Shown piece after piece: positions 6,530-14,654 of a stretch of 49,148 bases of DNA. The position numbers and the translations under genes were made by a program. Position 1 is the stretch's first letter. Each line of letters opens with the position of its first letter. This stretch comes from a virus. The stretch lies in the IMG/VR virus record IMGVR_UViG_3300020406_000006, positions 1 through 49,148 of that record; one strand, written 5' to 3'. The notes beneath the pieces were generated by a model that worked only from the letters and a program-made list of their open reading frames with translations, did not search any database and was not told where the DNA came from.

Positions 6530-9043
6530 ATGGCAATACCTAATAGGATAACAGTTGACCTAGACAGAGCTGGCAAACTAGAAAGCGAAATAGAAAAGAA
6601 ATTACAAAGTGGTCAGTCCATTGGAAGTGTCATGGACGAATCACTCGCAGTCGTAAAAAATGAAATTTTTCAAGCAGAGGAACTAGGCGGATCAGCAACA
6701 ATAGATGTTGATACACTTGGAGATGGTACAACAAGCTCTTACACTGGAGCAACTTCTACACCTAATAAAGTAGTTGCCAAACAAGGCACAGACGAAGTAG
6801 TGCTTGATGACATAGATTATAACAACACATTTAGCAGAACACGTGATCACAAGGTTGACTCAATACACGAGATAGAAAATGTTTTAGAAAAATACAGATC
6901 ATTTAATACCATATGGTCAATGTTTTGTCTTACTCCGGAAGAGATGGCTGATCCAGACAACACCTACATGACCAGTGAACCACAAACTGTTTTAATCAAA
7001 GGTGCTGGTGGTATACAAAATTACCAAAGTGAAAGGCGACCTAAAACAAGATTAGAAAGACAAGGCGGCAAGGTTGAATATTACATAGAAAATGTAAGTA
7101 TCAAATCAATCATAGGATCAAGTGGTCCAACAAGGATGCCTCCAGTACACAATTTTAATTTTACAGTCAAAGAACCATACAGCATGGGGCAGTTTCTTGA
7201 ACTTTTACAGATAGCGGCCATGCAGGCAGGATATGAAAGTTATATTGGTTCACCTTTTTGTTTGATGTGTGAATTTATTGGACACACAGACAAAGATAAA
7301 ACAGAAAGGGCTGGCAAAAGATTCTTTCCTATTCTTTTAAGTCAATCAAACATGACTGTTGATGCGGGAGGTTGTGTGTATGAGATACCAGCCATATCAA
7401 CATCAATGGGAACAAATGGTGATAGTGTACAAACAATTAAACAAGATATCACTATAATAGGTGGAACAGTTGAAGAAGCACTACAAAGTGGATCACAAAG
7501 TTTAACCAGAGTCATTAATAGTGCATTACTAGACAGAGAATCAAAAGAAGAAACTACTTTCTCAGATGAATACATTATATTATTTCCTAAATCCAAGGAT
7601 TTATCAAGTAGAAAATTCAAGGGAGAACAACAAGGAGACACTGAATCTTCAGCAACTTATGATCCTGAAAAAGAATATGCTTCAAGATATGGAGAAACAA
7701 CTAGTGTAAGGCAGGTTGATTATGAGACATGGGTCAAAAACGTAACAGGATTTGCTGTAAAGAGATCCAAGACTTCAGATGCACTCAAGGCCAATTCTTT
7801 GAAACAAGAAAACATAAATCAAATTGGACAAGGAAAATTGCTAACAGACAAGCTAGGCAAGGGTGGCATACGTCCTGGAAATTATTATGCAAGTTATGAC
7901 AAAGAAAAAAATGTTTTTGAACAAGGTGCAATAAGCATTCCTCAAGACAAGAGAGCATTCAAGTTTGAAAAAGGAACTAAAGTAAATCAGATAATTGAAG
8001 AGATGGTTGTAGCCAGTGAATGGGCCAAGGGTGTAACTGACAGAGCAACTGATCCTGAAGGCTTTAGAGATTGGTTCACAATACAAAGCAAGATGTTTTT
8101 TGTGCCTGTCAAAGACACAGCAGTTAAAAAAGGAAGAATGCCACGCATTTATGTTTTCCAAGTAATTCCTTTCAAGGTACACAGTTCAATTTGGCAGGCG
8201 CCAACTGATGTAGCAAAAGGCACCAAAGAAATATATAGAAAAGTTTCCAAGATATACAATTATCTTTACACAGGAAGAAACAAAAATGTTTTAGAATTTG
8301 ACATAAGATATAACACAAGATTTTTAACAAACGTTCCGCTTACCAAAGGTAAAGACACACCACAGCAACAAGAAAAGGGCGGTGATGGAGTAACAAGTAA
8401 CTACAACCCCAATGAACAAAACATAGATCAAAAAGAAGGTAAGAAGGAAGAAGAAAGATTATATCCTATTAAAAACGTACAGGACAGTGACATACAAGTG
8501 ATCACTTCAGGTATGCGTGGTACAGATGCCAGCACAAAGGATATCATTGCAAGAGAGTTTCACCAAGCATTGATCAATTCAAATGTTGACTTGGTAAGAT
8601 GTAGATTAAAGATCATGGGAGATCCTTGGTTTTTGTCTGACAGTGGCATGGGTAATTATCAATCAGAAAGCAGTCCTATCATCTTTAACACAAAAGATAG
8701 AACCATGGATTATGTAAGAGGGTTTGTGTACATAGTGGTTAATTTTAGAACACCTTACGATTACAGCAATAGAGGATTGCTTGAGGGCGGAATGGTTGGA
8801 AACGCATCGCTCAAAGTTCCACAGTTCAGTGGCTTGTATAGGGTAACTAAAGTAGAGCATGATTTTAGTGAAGGCCAGTTTACACAGGTGCTTGAAATAC
8901 TTAGACAAACAAATCAAGAAGGTATTGATACTAAACAAAAATCAGATTCAGCTCAGGACATAGGTGGAACAACAAAACAAGAAGATGAAAGCAAAAAACA
9001 AGGAGCACCAGCTGAAAATAATGAAACATCGAGTTACACATAA
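6530..9043 (+). CDS. Baseplate hub-like structural protein, 837 aa
   Basis: This large protein lies between gp53 and gp5, where a hub protein that holds gp5 is expected. Residues about 580-605 (IYNYLYTGRNKNVLEFDIRY) resemble a segment of gp27-type hub proteins. The C-terminal region near 760-790 (SGLYRVTKVEHDFSEGQFTQ) looks like the end of a tail-hub domain of the late-control family. The N-terminal 120 residues and last 40 residues are polar and probably disordered. No enzyme motif is seen. It is coupled to gp5 by a TAATG overlap. Assigning it as the gp27 equivalent is inference from order and these two segments. A conserved marine-phage virion protein without a T4 counterpart is the alternative. 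Confidence 0.6.
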   Translation: MAIPNRITVDLDRAGKLESEIEKKLQSGQSIGSVMDESLAVVKNEIFQAEELGGSATIDVDTLGDGTTSSYTGATSTPNKVVAKQGTDEVVLDDIDYNNTFSRTRDHKVDSIHEIENVLEKYRSFNTIWSMFCLTPEEMADPDNTYMTSEPQTVLIKGAGGIQNYQSERRPKTRLERQGGKVEYYIENVSIKSIIGSSGPTRMPPVHNFNFTVKEPYSMGQFLELLQIAAMQAGYESYIGSPFCLMCEFIGHTDKDKTERAGKRFFPILLSQSNMTVDAGGCVYEIPAISTSMGTNGDSVQTIKQDITIIGGTVEEALQSGSQSLTRVINSALLDRESKEETTFSDEYIILFPKSKDLSSRKFKGEQQGDTESSATYDPEKEYASRYGETTSVRQVDYETWVKNVTGFAVKRSKTSDALKANSLKQENINQIGQGKLLTDKLGKGGIRPGNYYASYDKEKNVFEQGAISIPQDKRAFKFEKGTKVNQIIEEMVVASEWAKGVTDRATDPEGFRDWFTIQSKMFFVPVKDTAVKKGRMPRIYVFQVIPFKVHSSIWQAPTDVAKGTKEIYRKVSKIYNYLYTGRNKNVLEFDIRYNTRFLTNVPLTKGKDTPQQQEKGGDGVTSNYNPNEQNIDQKEGKKEEERLYPIKNVQDSDIQVITSGMRGTDASTKDIIAREFHQALINSNVDLVRCRLKIMGDPWFLSDSGMGNYQSESSPIIFNTKDRTMDYVRGFVYIVVNFRTPYDYSNRGLLEGGMVGNASLKVPQFSGLYRVTKVEHDFSEGQFTQVLEILRQTNQEGIDTKQKSDSAQDIGGTTKQEDESKKQGAPAENNETSSYT

Positions 9044-10608
9044 TGAGTGATCTTCCACAAAAGAATACCAACATAGATAGAAACTCCAAGCACACAGCCG
9101 TGGTTGCAAAACCAGGACCGTATGAAGCAAGAGTCATAAACAATCTTGATCCTGAATACCAAGGAGCTCTCACTGTACAGCTTTTAAAAACCAACACCAG
9201 TGGTAACGTCAACTTTGCAGAAGGTCAAGTTTACATTGCCAGATATCTTTCACCCTTTGCAGGACAGACTCCAATATGGGGAAACACCAAGAACGATGGA
9301 TACAAGGAAGGACAACAAAGTTATGGTATGTGGTTTGTACCACCAGATGTAGGCACAAAGGTATTGGTTATATTTGCGGAAGGTAATCCTAATCTGTGTT
9401 ACTGGTTGGGTTGTGTCAATGACAAGTTCATGAACCATTCCATTCCGGATCATGCGGCATCAACTTTTACAACTGACGGTACACCAGACGATCTCAAAGG
9501 TAAAAAGTTACCAGTCACTGAATACAACAAACAGATTGAAACTGCGGCAGGCATTGATCCTACAAAATTTAAAAAGCCATATCAAAAATTAATCACTGAC
9601 ATACTGCAAGGACAGGGCTTGTTGGAAGATGAAACACGTGGTATAACAACATCAAGTGCAAGAAGAGAAGTTCCAAGTGCGGTGTTTGGCATTTCAACTC
9701 CAGGACCTGTTGACAAGACCAGCGGCTCACCAAAGGTAAGGGTTGGTACAAATGAAAACTTCAACAACATATTCAAAGCAAGACTGGGTGGCACGTCATT
9801 GACTTTTGATGACGGTAATGATAAATTTTTAAGAAAGAAATCTCCAAGTGAAGAATCACCAGACTATGCAAATGTAAACGTTGGTGAAACTGATGGTGAT
9901 GTAACAAGACCACACAACGAATTGGTGCGTTTGCGTACACGTACAGGACATCAAATACTTTTACACAACACAGAAGATCTCATATACTTGGGCAACAGCA
10001 GAGGAACTGCTTGGATTGAATTAAGTTCAGATGGCAAGATTGATATATTTGCAGAAGACTCAATCAGTATGCACACCAAGAATGATTTCAATTTAACAGC
10101 AGACAGAAACTTCACAATAGAAGCTGGAGCAAATTTAAGTTTGAAAGCATCTGGTGATTATGTTGGAGACAAGATCCTCAAAGGAAGGGTACAGATAGAA
10201 TCCAACAAGAACACAAACATATTGGTAGGAGGTAGCACAAAGATCACAACAACTTCAGACTTTGATGTTAACACAGGCGGAGCAAACAAATTAACAGCAG
10301 GATCCACAACTGATATACTCAGCGGAGGCAACCATACAGAAACCGCTTCCGAAATCCATATGAATGGACCGCAGGCGGCTACGGCCGCTGTCGCGTCCGC
10401 TCTGTCTACGCACCGCGTACCGGGTCATACGACCTACGGTATTCTTTCACAACGTTCTCCACAAGCTGAACCTTGGACACATCACGAGAACTTGAACCCA
10501 TTAGCATTTAAAGTTGCTGTAACTGATAGAGATTTGGTCACAACAGTGGCAAATCCGTTACCAACACCAACTACTCCAGATGTATTCAAGAAGGAGTTTA
10601 AAGCATAG
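9043..10608 (+). CDS. 5: gp5-like central spike/hub protein without lysozyme domain
   Basis: The N-terminal 15-130 form the OB-fold of gp5/VgrG proteins (GPYEARVINNLDPEYQGALT, then VPPDVGTKVLVIFAEGNPN and the YWLGCV strand). Residues about 290-430 have the short-period polar repeats of a beta-helix spike (LTADRNFTIEAGANLSLKAS). T4 gp5 has a lysozyme domain between these parts. Here that stretch has no recognisable lysozyme catalytic segment, so the spike should puncture without digesting peptidoglycan, as I recall for other marine T4-like phages. Residues about 426-466 are encoded by a stretch of very different base composition (see 10321-10440), although the protein there (IHMNGPQAATAAV, then EPWTHHENLNP) looks like normal gp5 C-terminus. 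The stop lies 12 bases before gp25. Confidence 0.85.
   Translation: MSDLPQKNTNIDRNSKHTAVVAKPGPYEARVINNLDPEYQGALTVQLLKTNTSGNVNFAEGQVYIARYLSPFAGQTPIWGNTKNDGYKEGQQSYGMWFVPPDVGTKVLVIFAEGNPNLCYWLGCVNDKFMNHSIPDHAASTFTTDGTPDDLKGKKLPVTEYNKQIETAAGIDPTKFKKPYQKLITDILQGQGLLEDETRGITTSSARREVPSAVFGISTPGPVDKTSGSPKVRVGTNENFNNIFKARLGGTSLTFDDGNDKFLRKKSPSEESPDYANVNVGETDGDVTRPHNELVRLRTRTGHQILLHNTEDLIYLGNSRGTAWIELSSDGKIDIFAEDSISMHTKNDFNLTADRNFTIEAGANLSLKASGDYVGDKILKGRVQIESNKNTNILVGGSTKITTTSDFDVNTGGANKLTAGSTTDILSGGNHTETASEIHMNGPQAATAAVASALSTHRVPGHTTYGILSQRSPQAEPWTHHENLNPLAFKVAVTDRDLVTTVANPLPTPTTPDVFKKEFKA
10321..10440 (+). other. GC-rich hairpin-forming element inside the gp5 gene
   Basis: Bases 10381-10440 are about 67% G+C (my hand count) in a gene otherwise strongly AT-biased. 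On the plus strand GCGGC-TACG-GCCGC (10375-10388) forms a stem with a C(UACG)G tetraloop, extendable to CAG/CTG with one bulge. ACCGGGTC-ATAC-GACC-TA-CGGT (10419-10440) forms an 8-bp stem with a 2-base bulge. TACGC-ACC-GCGTA (10407-10419) and AGCGG/CCGCT (10321-10347) can also pair. The UNCG-type loop arises only on the plus strand, in the mRNA. It could be an internal RNA element, a translation pause or a recombination scar. Confidence 0.6.
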
Positions 10609-10615
10609 GTAAATA
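10608..10615 (+). promoter_or_regulatory. Late-type box GGTAAATA directly before gp25
   Basis: The box ends 5 bases before the gp25 ATG, which would place the transcription start on the A of the ATG. It repeats the arrangement at 210-223. No Shine-Dalgarno sequence lies close to this start; the nearest AAGGAG (10590s) is about 25 bases away. Confidence 0.4.
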
Positions 10616-10620
10616 TTGAT

Positions 10621-11052
10621 ATGGCAGATTTATATAAAAAAATTACAGTTCCTTCAGGTGAAAACAAACAACCAATTACAACCAACCGTGCCTATAAAGG
10701 TATAAGCACAGTAAATCCTGAAAACAACAGCAAATCATTGTTTGATATTGCATTGATAAAACAAGACATCATTAACAGTTTTCACATCAAACAGGGTGAA
10801 AAGCTAATGAATCCAGAATTTGGAACCATTATATGGGATGCCATACATGAGCCACTAACAGAAGATTTGAAAGAAGCAATAGCAAAGAACGTTAGTGATA
10901 TTATTAATAATGACCCTCGTGTAGTTGCAGGAACCATAGAGTGTGACAGTTATGAGAGCGGAATACTGATTGACGTAGATTTGACATATCTACCATACAA
11001 TATTTCGGAACGTTTGAGACTTAAATTTGACGAAGATGCTGGACAGTTTTAA
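10621..11052 (+). CDS. 25: gp25-like baseplate wedge protein
   Basis: This GPW/gp25 family wedge subunit forms the core wedge with gp6 and gp53 and nucleates the sheath. The family core is plain: FDIALIKQDIINSFHIKQGE near 41-60, then NPEFGTIIWDAIHEPL near 65-80 and DPRVVAGTIE near 100. Length is 143 aa against 132 in T4. It lies between gp5 and gp6 as in other marine T4-like phages. The start lacks a near ribosome binding site and may be leaderless or coupled to gp5. Confidence 0.93.
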   Translation: MADLYKKITVPSGENKQPITTNRAYKGISTVNPENNSKSLFDIALIKQDIINSFHIKQGEKLMNPEFGTIIWDAIHEPLTEDLKEAIAKNVSDIINNDPRVVAGTIECDSYESGILIDVDLTYLPYNISERLRLKFDEDAGQF

Positions 11053-11072
11053 GTACGCACTTAATGGATTAA

Positions 11073-11080
11073 AATAAATA
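11073..11080 (+). promoter_or_regulatory. Late-type promoter AATAAATA before gp6
   Basis: The box ends 19 bases before the gp6 ATG, in a 47-base gap after gp25. The predicted leader of about 14 bases begins just ahead of an AAGGAAA ribosome binding site. Confidence 0.65.
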
Positions 11081-11099
11081 CTTTATATAAGGAAAGCAA

Positions 11100-14000
11100 A
11101 TGTCATCGACAAATAGACAAAATAGATTATTGTTAGCTGAAGACTGGAAAAAGGTCTATCAGTCATTTAGAAATGCGGAATTTAAGTCATATGACTTTGA
11201 TAATCTTCGCAGAACAATGATCAACTATTTGCGTCAGAATTATCCAGAAGATTTTAACGATTATATCGAATCAAGTGAGTACCTAGCATTAATTGATCTT
11301 ATCGCTTTCCTCGGTCAGAACATTTCATATAGAATTGACTTAAATGCAAGAGAAAACTTTTTAGAGTTAGCTGAACGTAGAGAGTCGATACTGCGTTTAG
11401 CTAGACTTCTTTCATACAATCCAAAAAGGAATCAAACAGCAAACGGATTATTAAAGTTTGAATCGATTGCAACTAGTGAAGACATTGTAGACAGCAATGG
11501 AACAAATTTATCAAACCAAACAGTTTTATGGAACGATCCAGCAAACAGCAACTGGCGTGAACAGTTTGAAAAAGTTTTAAATTCTGCTTTGCCTTCAAAC
11601 AGCATAGTAGGTAAGCCAATCAAATCAGACACAGTTGAAGGTGTGCCAACATTTCAATATAGATTTGATGCTAGTAACTCAGACGTTCCTGTTTATACAT
11701 TTAGTAAAAACGTCGATGGAAAAAATATGCAGTTTCAAGTTGTGTCAACTGATGTTGAGTCAGGTGTTATTTCAGAAGAAGCACCATTGCCAGGAAACAG
11801 TTTAGGATTTTTATACAGAGACGATGGTAGAGGACCAGGCAGTTCAAACTCAGGATATTTTGTGCATTTCAGACAAGGTGTTTTAGACACTGGTACTTTC
11901 CAGATTGATGCTCCTAGCACAAATCAGTCAGTAGGTTTAGAAGCAACAAACATCAATAACACAGACATATGGCTTTATAAATTAAATTCAATTGGCACTG
12001 AAGACCAGTTATGGACCAAGGTTGATTCTGTGGAAGGCAACAACATTGTTTACAACAGTTTGCGTAAGAGTGTTAGAAACATTTATGGAGTGTTAAGTAA
12101 AACACAGGACAAAGTAGATTTAATTTTTAGTGATGGTACTTTTGGAAATTTACCACAAGGGGCATTTAGAACTTACTACAGAACTTCATTAAATGATCAA
12201 TATAATATAGTACCTTCCGATCTTGTTTCAATTAGTGTAAACATTCCTTATACAAGCAAAGCAGGAAACAGTGAAACAATAAGTTTGACTCTTGAATTAA
12301 AATACACAGTTGATAATTCTACAGTTTCTGAAAGTAATGCAAGTATAAGAGAAAATGCTCCTGCAACTTATTACACACAAAATAGAATGGTTACTGGAGA
12401 AGACTATCAAGTAAGTCCATTAAGCATAAGCCAAGAAATTATTAAAGTTAAAAGTGTTAACAGAACATCATCTGGTATTTCAAGATACTATGATCTTTTA
12501 GATGCAACAGGAAAATATTCAAGCACAAACTTGTACGGTGCTGATGGAGTATTGTACAAAGATAGCTTTACAGAAAAAACAAGTTTTACTTTTGTTACTA
12601 AAACTGATATCCAAGGAACTATTGCAAATACAGTAACACCATTGTTAAGCAAAAAGTCAATGGTAAATTATTTCTTAACTAATTTTCCTAAAACTTTAGT
12701 CGCAGACCTTGGTGCTAAATGGTCACAGACAAGCAATAAAACAAATATGTCAACAGGAAAATTTGTTGATTCTAATAGCACAGCTTTACAAGTAGGATCA
12801 TTTACTGCAAGTGCTTTAAAATATATTGAAGCAGGAACTTTAATTAAATTTACTGCTCCTACAGGTTATCATTTTATGGCAGACAACTCACATAAATTAA
12901 TGGTTGGAGCCGCAGATCATAAAAATTCTGTAACTTACAAATGGATGAAAGTGGTCAGTGTAGTTGGAGATGGCACAACCGACAATGCAGACGGAACAGG
13001 ACCAATCATATTAAATGACATAATGGATTCAAATGCAATACTTTCTGAGCTTAAACCTAAGTTTAGTAAAACATTATTAGCTGACGTGCAATCACAAATG
13101 ACTGATCAAATATTTGCTTACAAAACTTTTGGACTTAGATATGATAGTGCATTAAGGCAATGGAGAATGATCACTGAAAACAACCTAGATATTTCAAGTG
13201 CATTTAGCACAGGTAAGACAGGCGATGTAACTGACCAACAACTTGATTCAAGTTGGTTATTGTTATTCGAAACTGATGGTGAGAAGTACACAATTACTAC
13301 AAGAGGACAAAGATATATTTTTGAAAGTAATGAAGAAATAAGATTTTATTATGACAGTACACAAAAAATTTATGATAACAGAACAGGACAAATAATTAAA
13401 GATAAAATAAAAGTGTTAAACATTAACACACAACCAGATTCAACTTCACCATTCAATGTGGATTATCCTTGGGAAATATCTGCGGAGTATAGAGATGGTG
13501 ATGGATATATTGACAGTAAAAAAGTTGAAGTAACTTTCTTTGATTCAGACGATGATGGAGTTGTTGATGATCCAGAAACTTTTGTTACATTAATTGATGA
13601 AACAACTAATGCACTTACAAAATATGTATTCCTAAAAAAATACACAACAAGTGATGGAATTGAAGATTACAAGTACATGGATAATTCAACAGGTACAGTA
13701 ATAATAAAACAAAATGAAAGTTTTGTTGGTGCATTAAGCCAATACACAGATGGACAAGTATTTTATCTTGTTACAGAAGGTGTGTTTAAAATTTATAGTT
13801 CAGCATCAGCATCTATTGTTTTAACAACAGATTACAGAGCATACATTGGCAGAGATGGATTAAAGTTCCATTACATTCATTCTGCAGATGATGACAGCAG
13901 AATAGATCCAAGTTCAAGTAACATAGTGGACACATATCTTTTGACAAGAACTTATGATACAAACTTTAGACAATACCTTGATGGTGTTATTGAAACTTTA

Positions 14001-14654
14001 CCATTGCCACCAAGCAGTGATAACTTGTTTAATAACTATGGATCTTCAATCAACAAAATTAAATCAATCAGTGATGATGTAATTTATCATCCTGTAAAAT
14101 ACAAAATATTATTTGGAGCAAAAGCAGATGCTCGATTACAGGCAAGTATAAAAATTGTTAAAAACCCAGACCAAGTTGTTAATGACAATGACATTAAAGC
14201 AAGAGTTGTATCTGCAATGAATCAATACTTTGCTTTAGAAAATTGGGATTTTGGTGATACTTTTCATTTCTCAGAGATGGCTACGTATGTAATGAACAAA
14301 ACAGCGCCTGATCTTGTAAATCTTGTAATTGTTCCAAATCAAGAAAGTCAAGCATTTGGAAGTTTATACGAGATTAAATCAGAAGCAGACGAAATCTTTA
14401 TAAGTGCGGCAACAGTAGATGACATAGCAATCATTGATGCCATTACAGCAAGTAAACTTAAAGCGTCAGGCAATGTAGTTACAACAACTACTAGTGCTAC
14501 AACAGGCGTAACAAGTGGTGCAACTTATACATCTGGCACAGTTTCAAGTTCATACAGCAATTCAAGTTCTACAAGTTCTAGTTCTTCAAGTTCAAGTTCA
14601 AGTTCAAGTTCTTCTAGTTCAGGTGGTGGCGGATCCTCTGGGAGTGGGTACTAA
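11100..14654 (+). CDS. 6: gp6-like baseplate wedge protein, long form
   Basis: gp6 forms the ring that holds the baseplate wedges together. The N-terminus (residues 10-110, LLLAEDWKKVYQSFRNAEF then SSEYLALIDLIAFLGQNISY) and the conserved block near 425-480 (QNRMVTGEDYQVSPLSISQ, then RTSSGISRYYDLLDATGKY) align in type with T4 gp6. The C-terminal wedge region is near 970-1100 (YHPVKYKILFGAKADARLQA). At 1184 aa it is nearly twice T4 gp6 (660). The extra length is mainly an insertion at about 490-960 with beta-rich segments and one Asp-rich stretch (VTFFDSDDDGVVDDPETF near 810). The last 40 residues are a Ser/Gly tail. The stop overlaps the start of the giant gene (TAATG). Confidence 0.9.
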   Translation: MSSTNRQNRLLLAEDWKKVYQSFRNAEFKSYDFDNLRRTMINYLRQNYPEDFNDYIESSEYLALIDLIAFLGQNISYRIDLNARENFLELAERRESILRLARLLSYNPKRNQTANGLLKFESIATSEDIVDSNGTNLSNQTVLWNDPANSNWREQFEKVLNSALPSNSIVGKPIKSDTVEGVPTFQYRFDASNSDVPVYTFSKNVDGKNMQFQVVSTDVESGVISEEAPLPGNSLGFLYRDDGRGPGSSNSGYFVHFRQGVLDTGTFQIDAPSTNQSVGLEATNINNTDIWLYKLNSIGTEDQLWTKVDSVEGNNIVYNSLRKSVRNIYGVLSKTQDKVDLIFSDGTFGNLPQGAFRTYYRTSLNDQYNIVPSDLVSISVNIPYTSKAGNSETISLTLELKYTVDNSTVSESNASIRENAPATYYTQNRMVTGEDYQVSPLSISQEIIKVKSVNRTSSGISRYYDLLDATGKYSSTNLYGADGVLYKDSFTEKTSFTFVTKTDIQGTIANTVTPLLSKKSMVNYFLTNFPKTLVADLGAKWSQTSNKTNMSTGKFVDSNSTALQVGSFTASALKYIEAGTLIKFTAPTGYHFMADNSHKLMVGAADHKNSVTYKWMKVVSVVGDGTTDNADGTGPIILNDIMDSNAILSELKPKFSKTLLADVQSQMTDQIFAYKTFGLRYDSALRQWRMITENNLDISSAFSTGKTGDVTDQQLDSSWLLLFETDGEKYTITTRGQRYIFESNEEIRFYYDSTQKIYDNRTGQIIKDKIKVLNINTQPDSTSPFNVDYPWEISAEYRDGDGYIDSKKVEVTFFDSDDDGVVDDPETFVTLIDETTNALTKYVFLKKYTTSDGIEDYKYMDNSTGTVIIKQNESFVGALSQYTDGQVFYLVTEGVFKIYSSASASIVLTTDYRAYIGRDGLKFHYIHSADDDSRIDPSSSNIVDTYLLTRTYDTNFRQYLDGVIETLPLPPSSDNLFNNYGSSINKIKSISDDVIYHPVKYKILFGAKADARLQASIKIVKNPDQVVNDNDIKARVVSAMNQYFALENWDFGDTFHFSEMATYVMNKTAPDLVNLVIVPNQESQAFGSLYEIKSEADEIFISAATVDDIAIIDAITASKLKASGNVVTTTTSATTGVTSGATYTSGTVSSSYSNSSSTSSSSSSSSSSSSSSSSGGGGSSGSGY
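14562..14650 (+). repeat. AGTTCN hexamer repeat encoding a poly-Ser tail
   Basis: Near-perfect 6-base units (AGTTCA, AGTTCT) encode about 20 serines, followed by GGGGSSGSGY, at the very end of gp6. The unit is two codons long, so slippage would change tail length without shifting frame. Confidence 0.85.

Noticed and set aside
9043-10608. Peptidoglycan hydrolase domain in gp5
   Set aside because: The stretch between the OB-fold and the beta-helix shows no lysozyme catalytic segment that I can identify.
14562-14650. Phase-variable contingency locus
   Set aside because: The repeat unit is six bases, so length changes cannot switch the frame; only tail-length variation is plausible.
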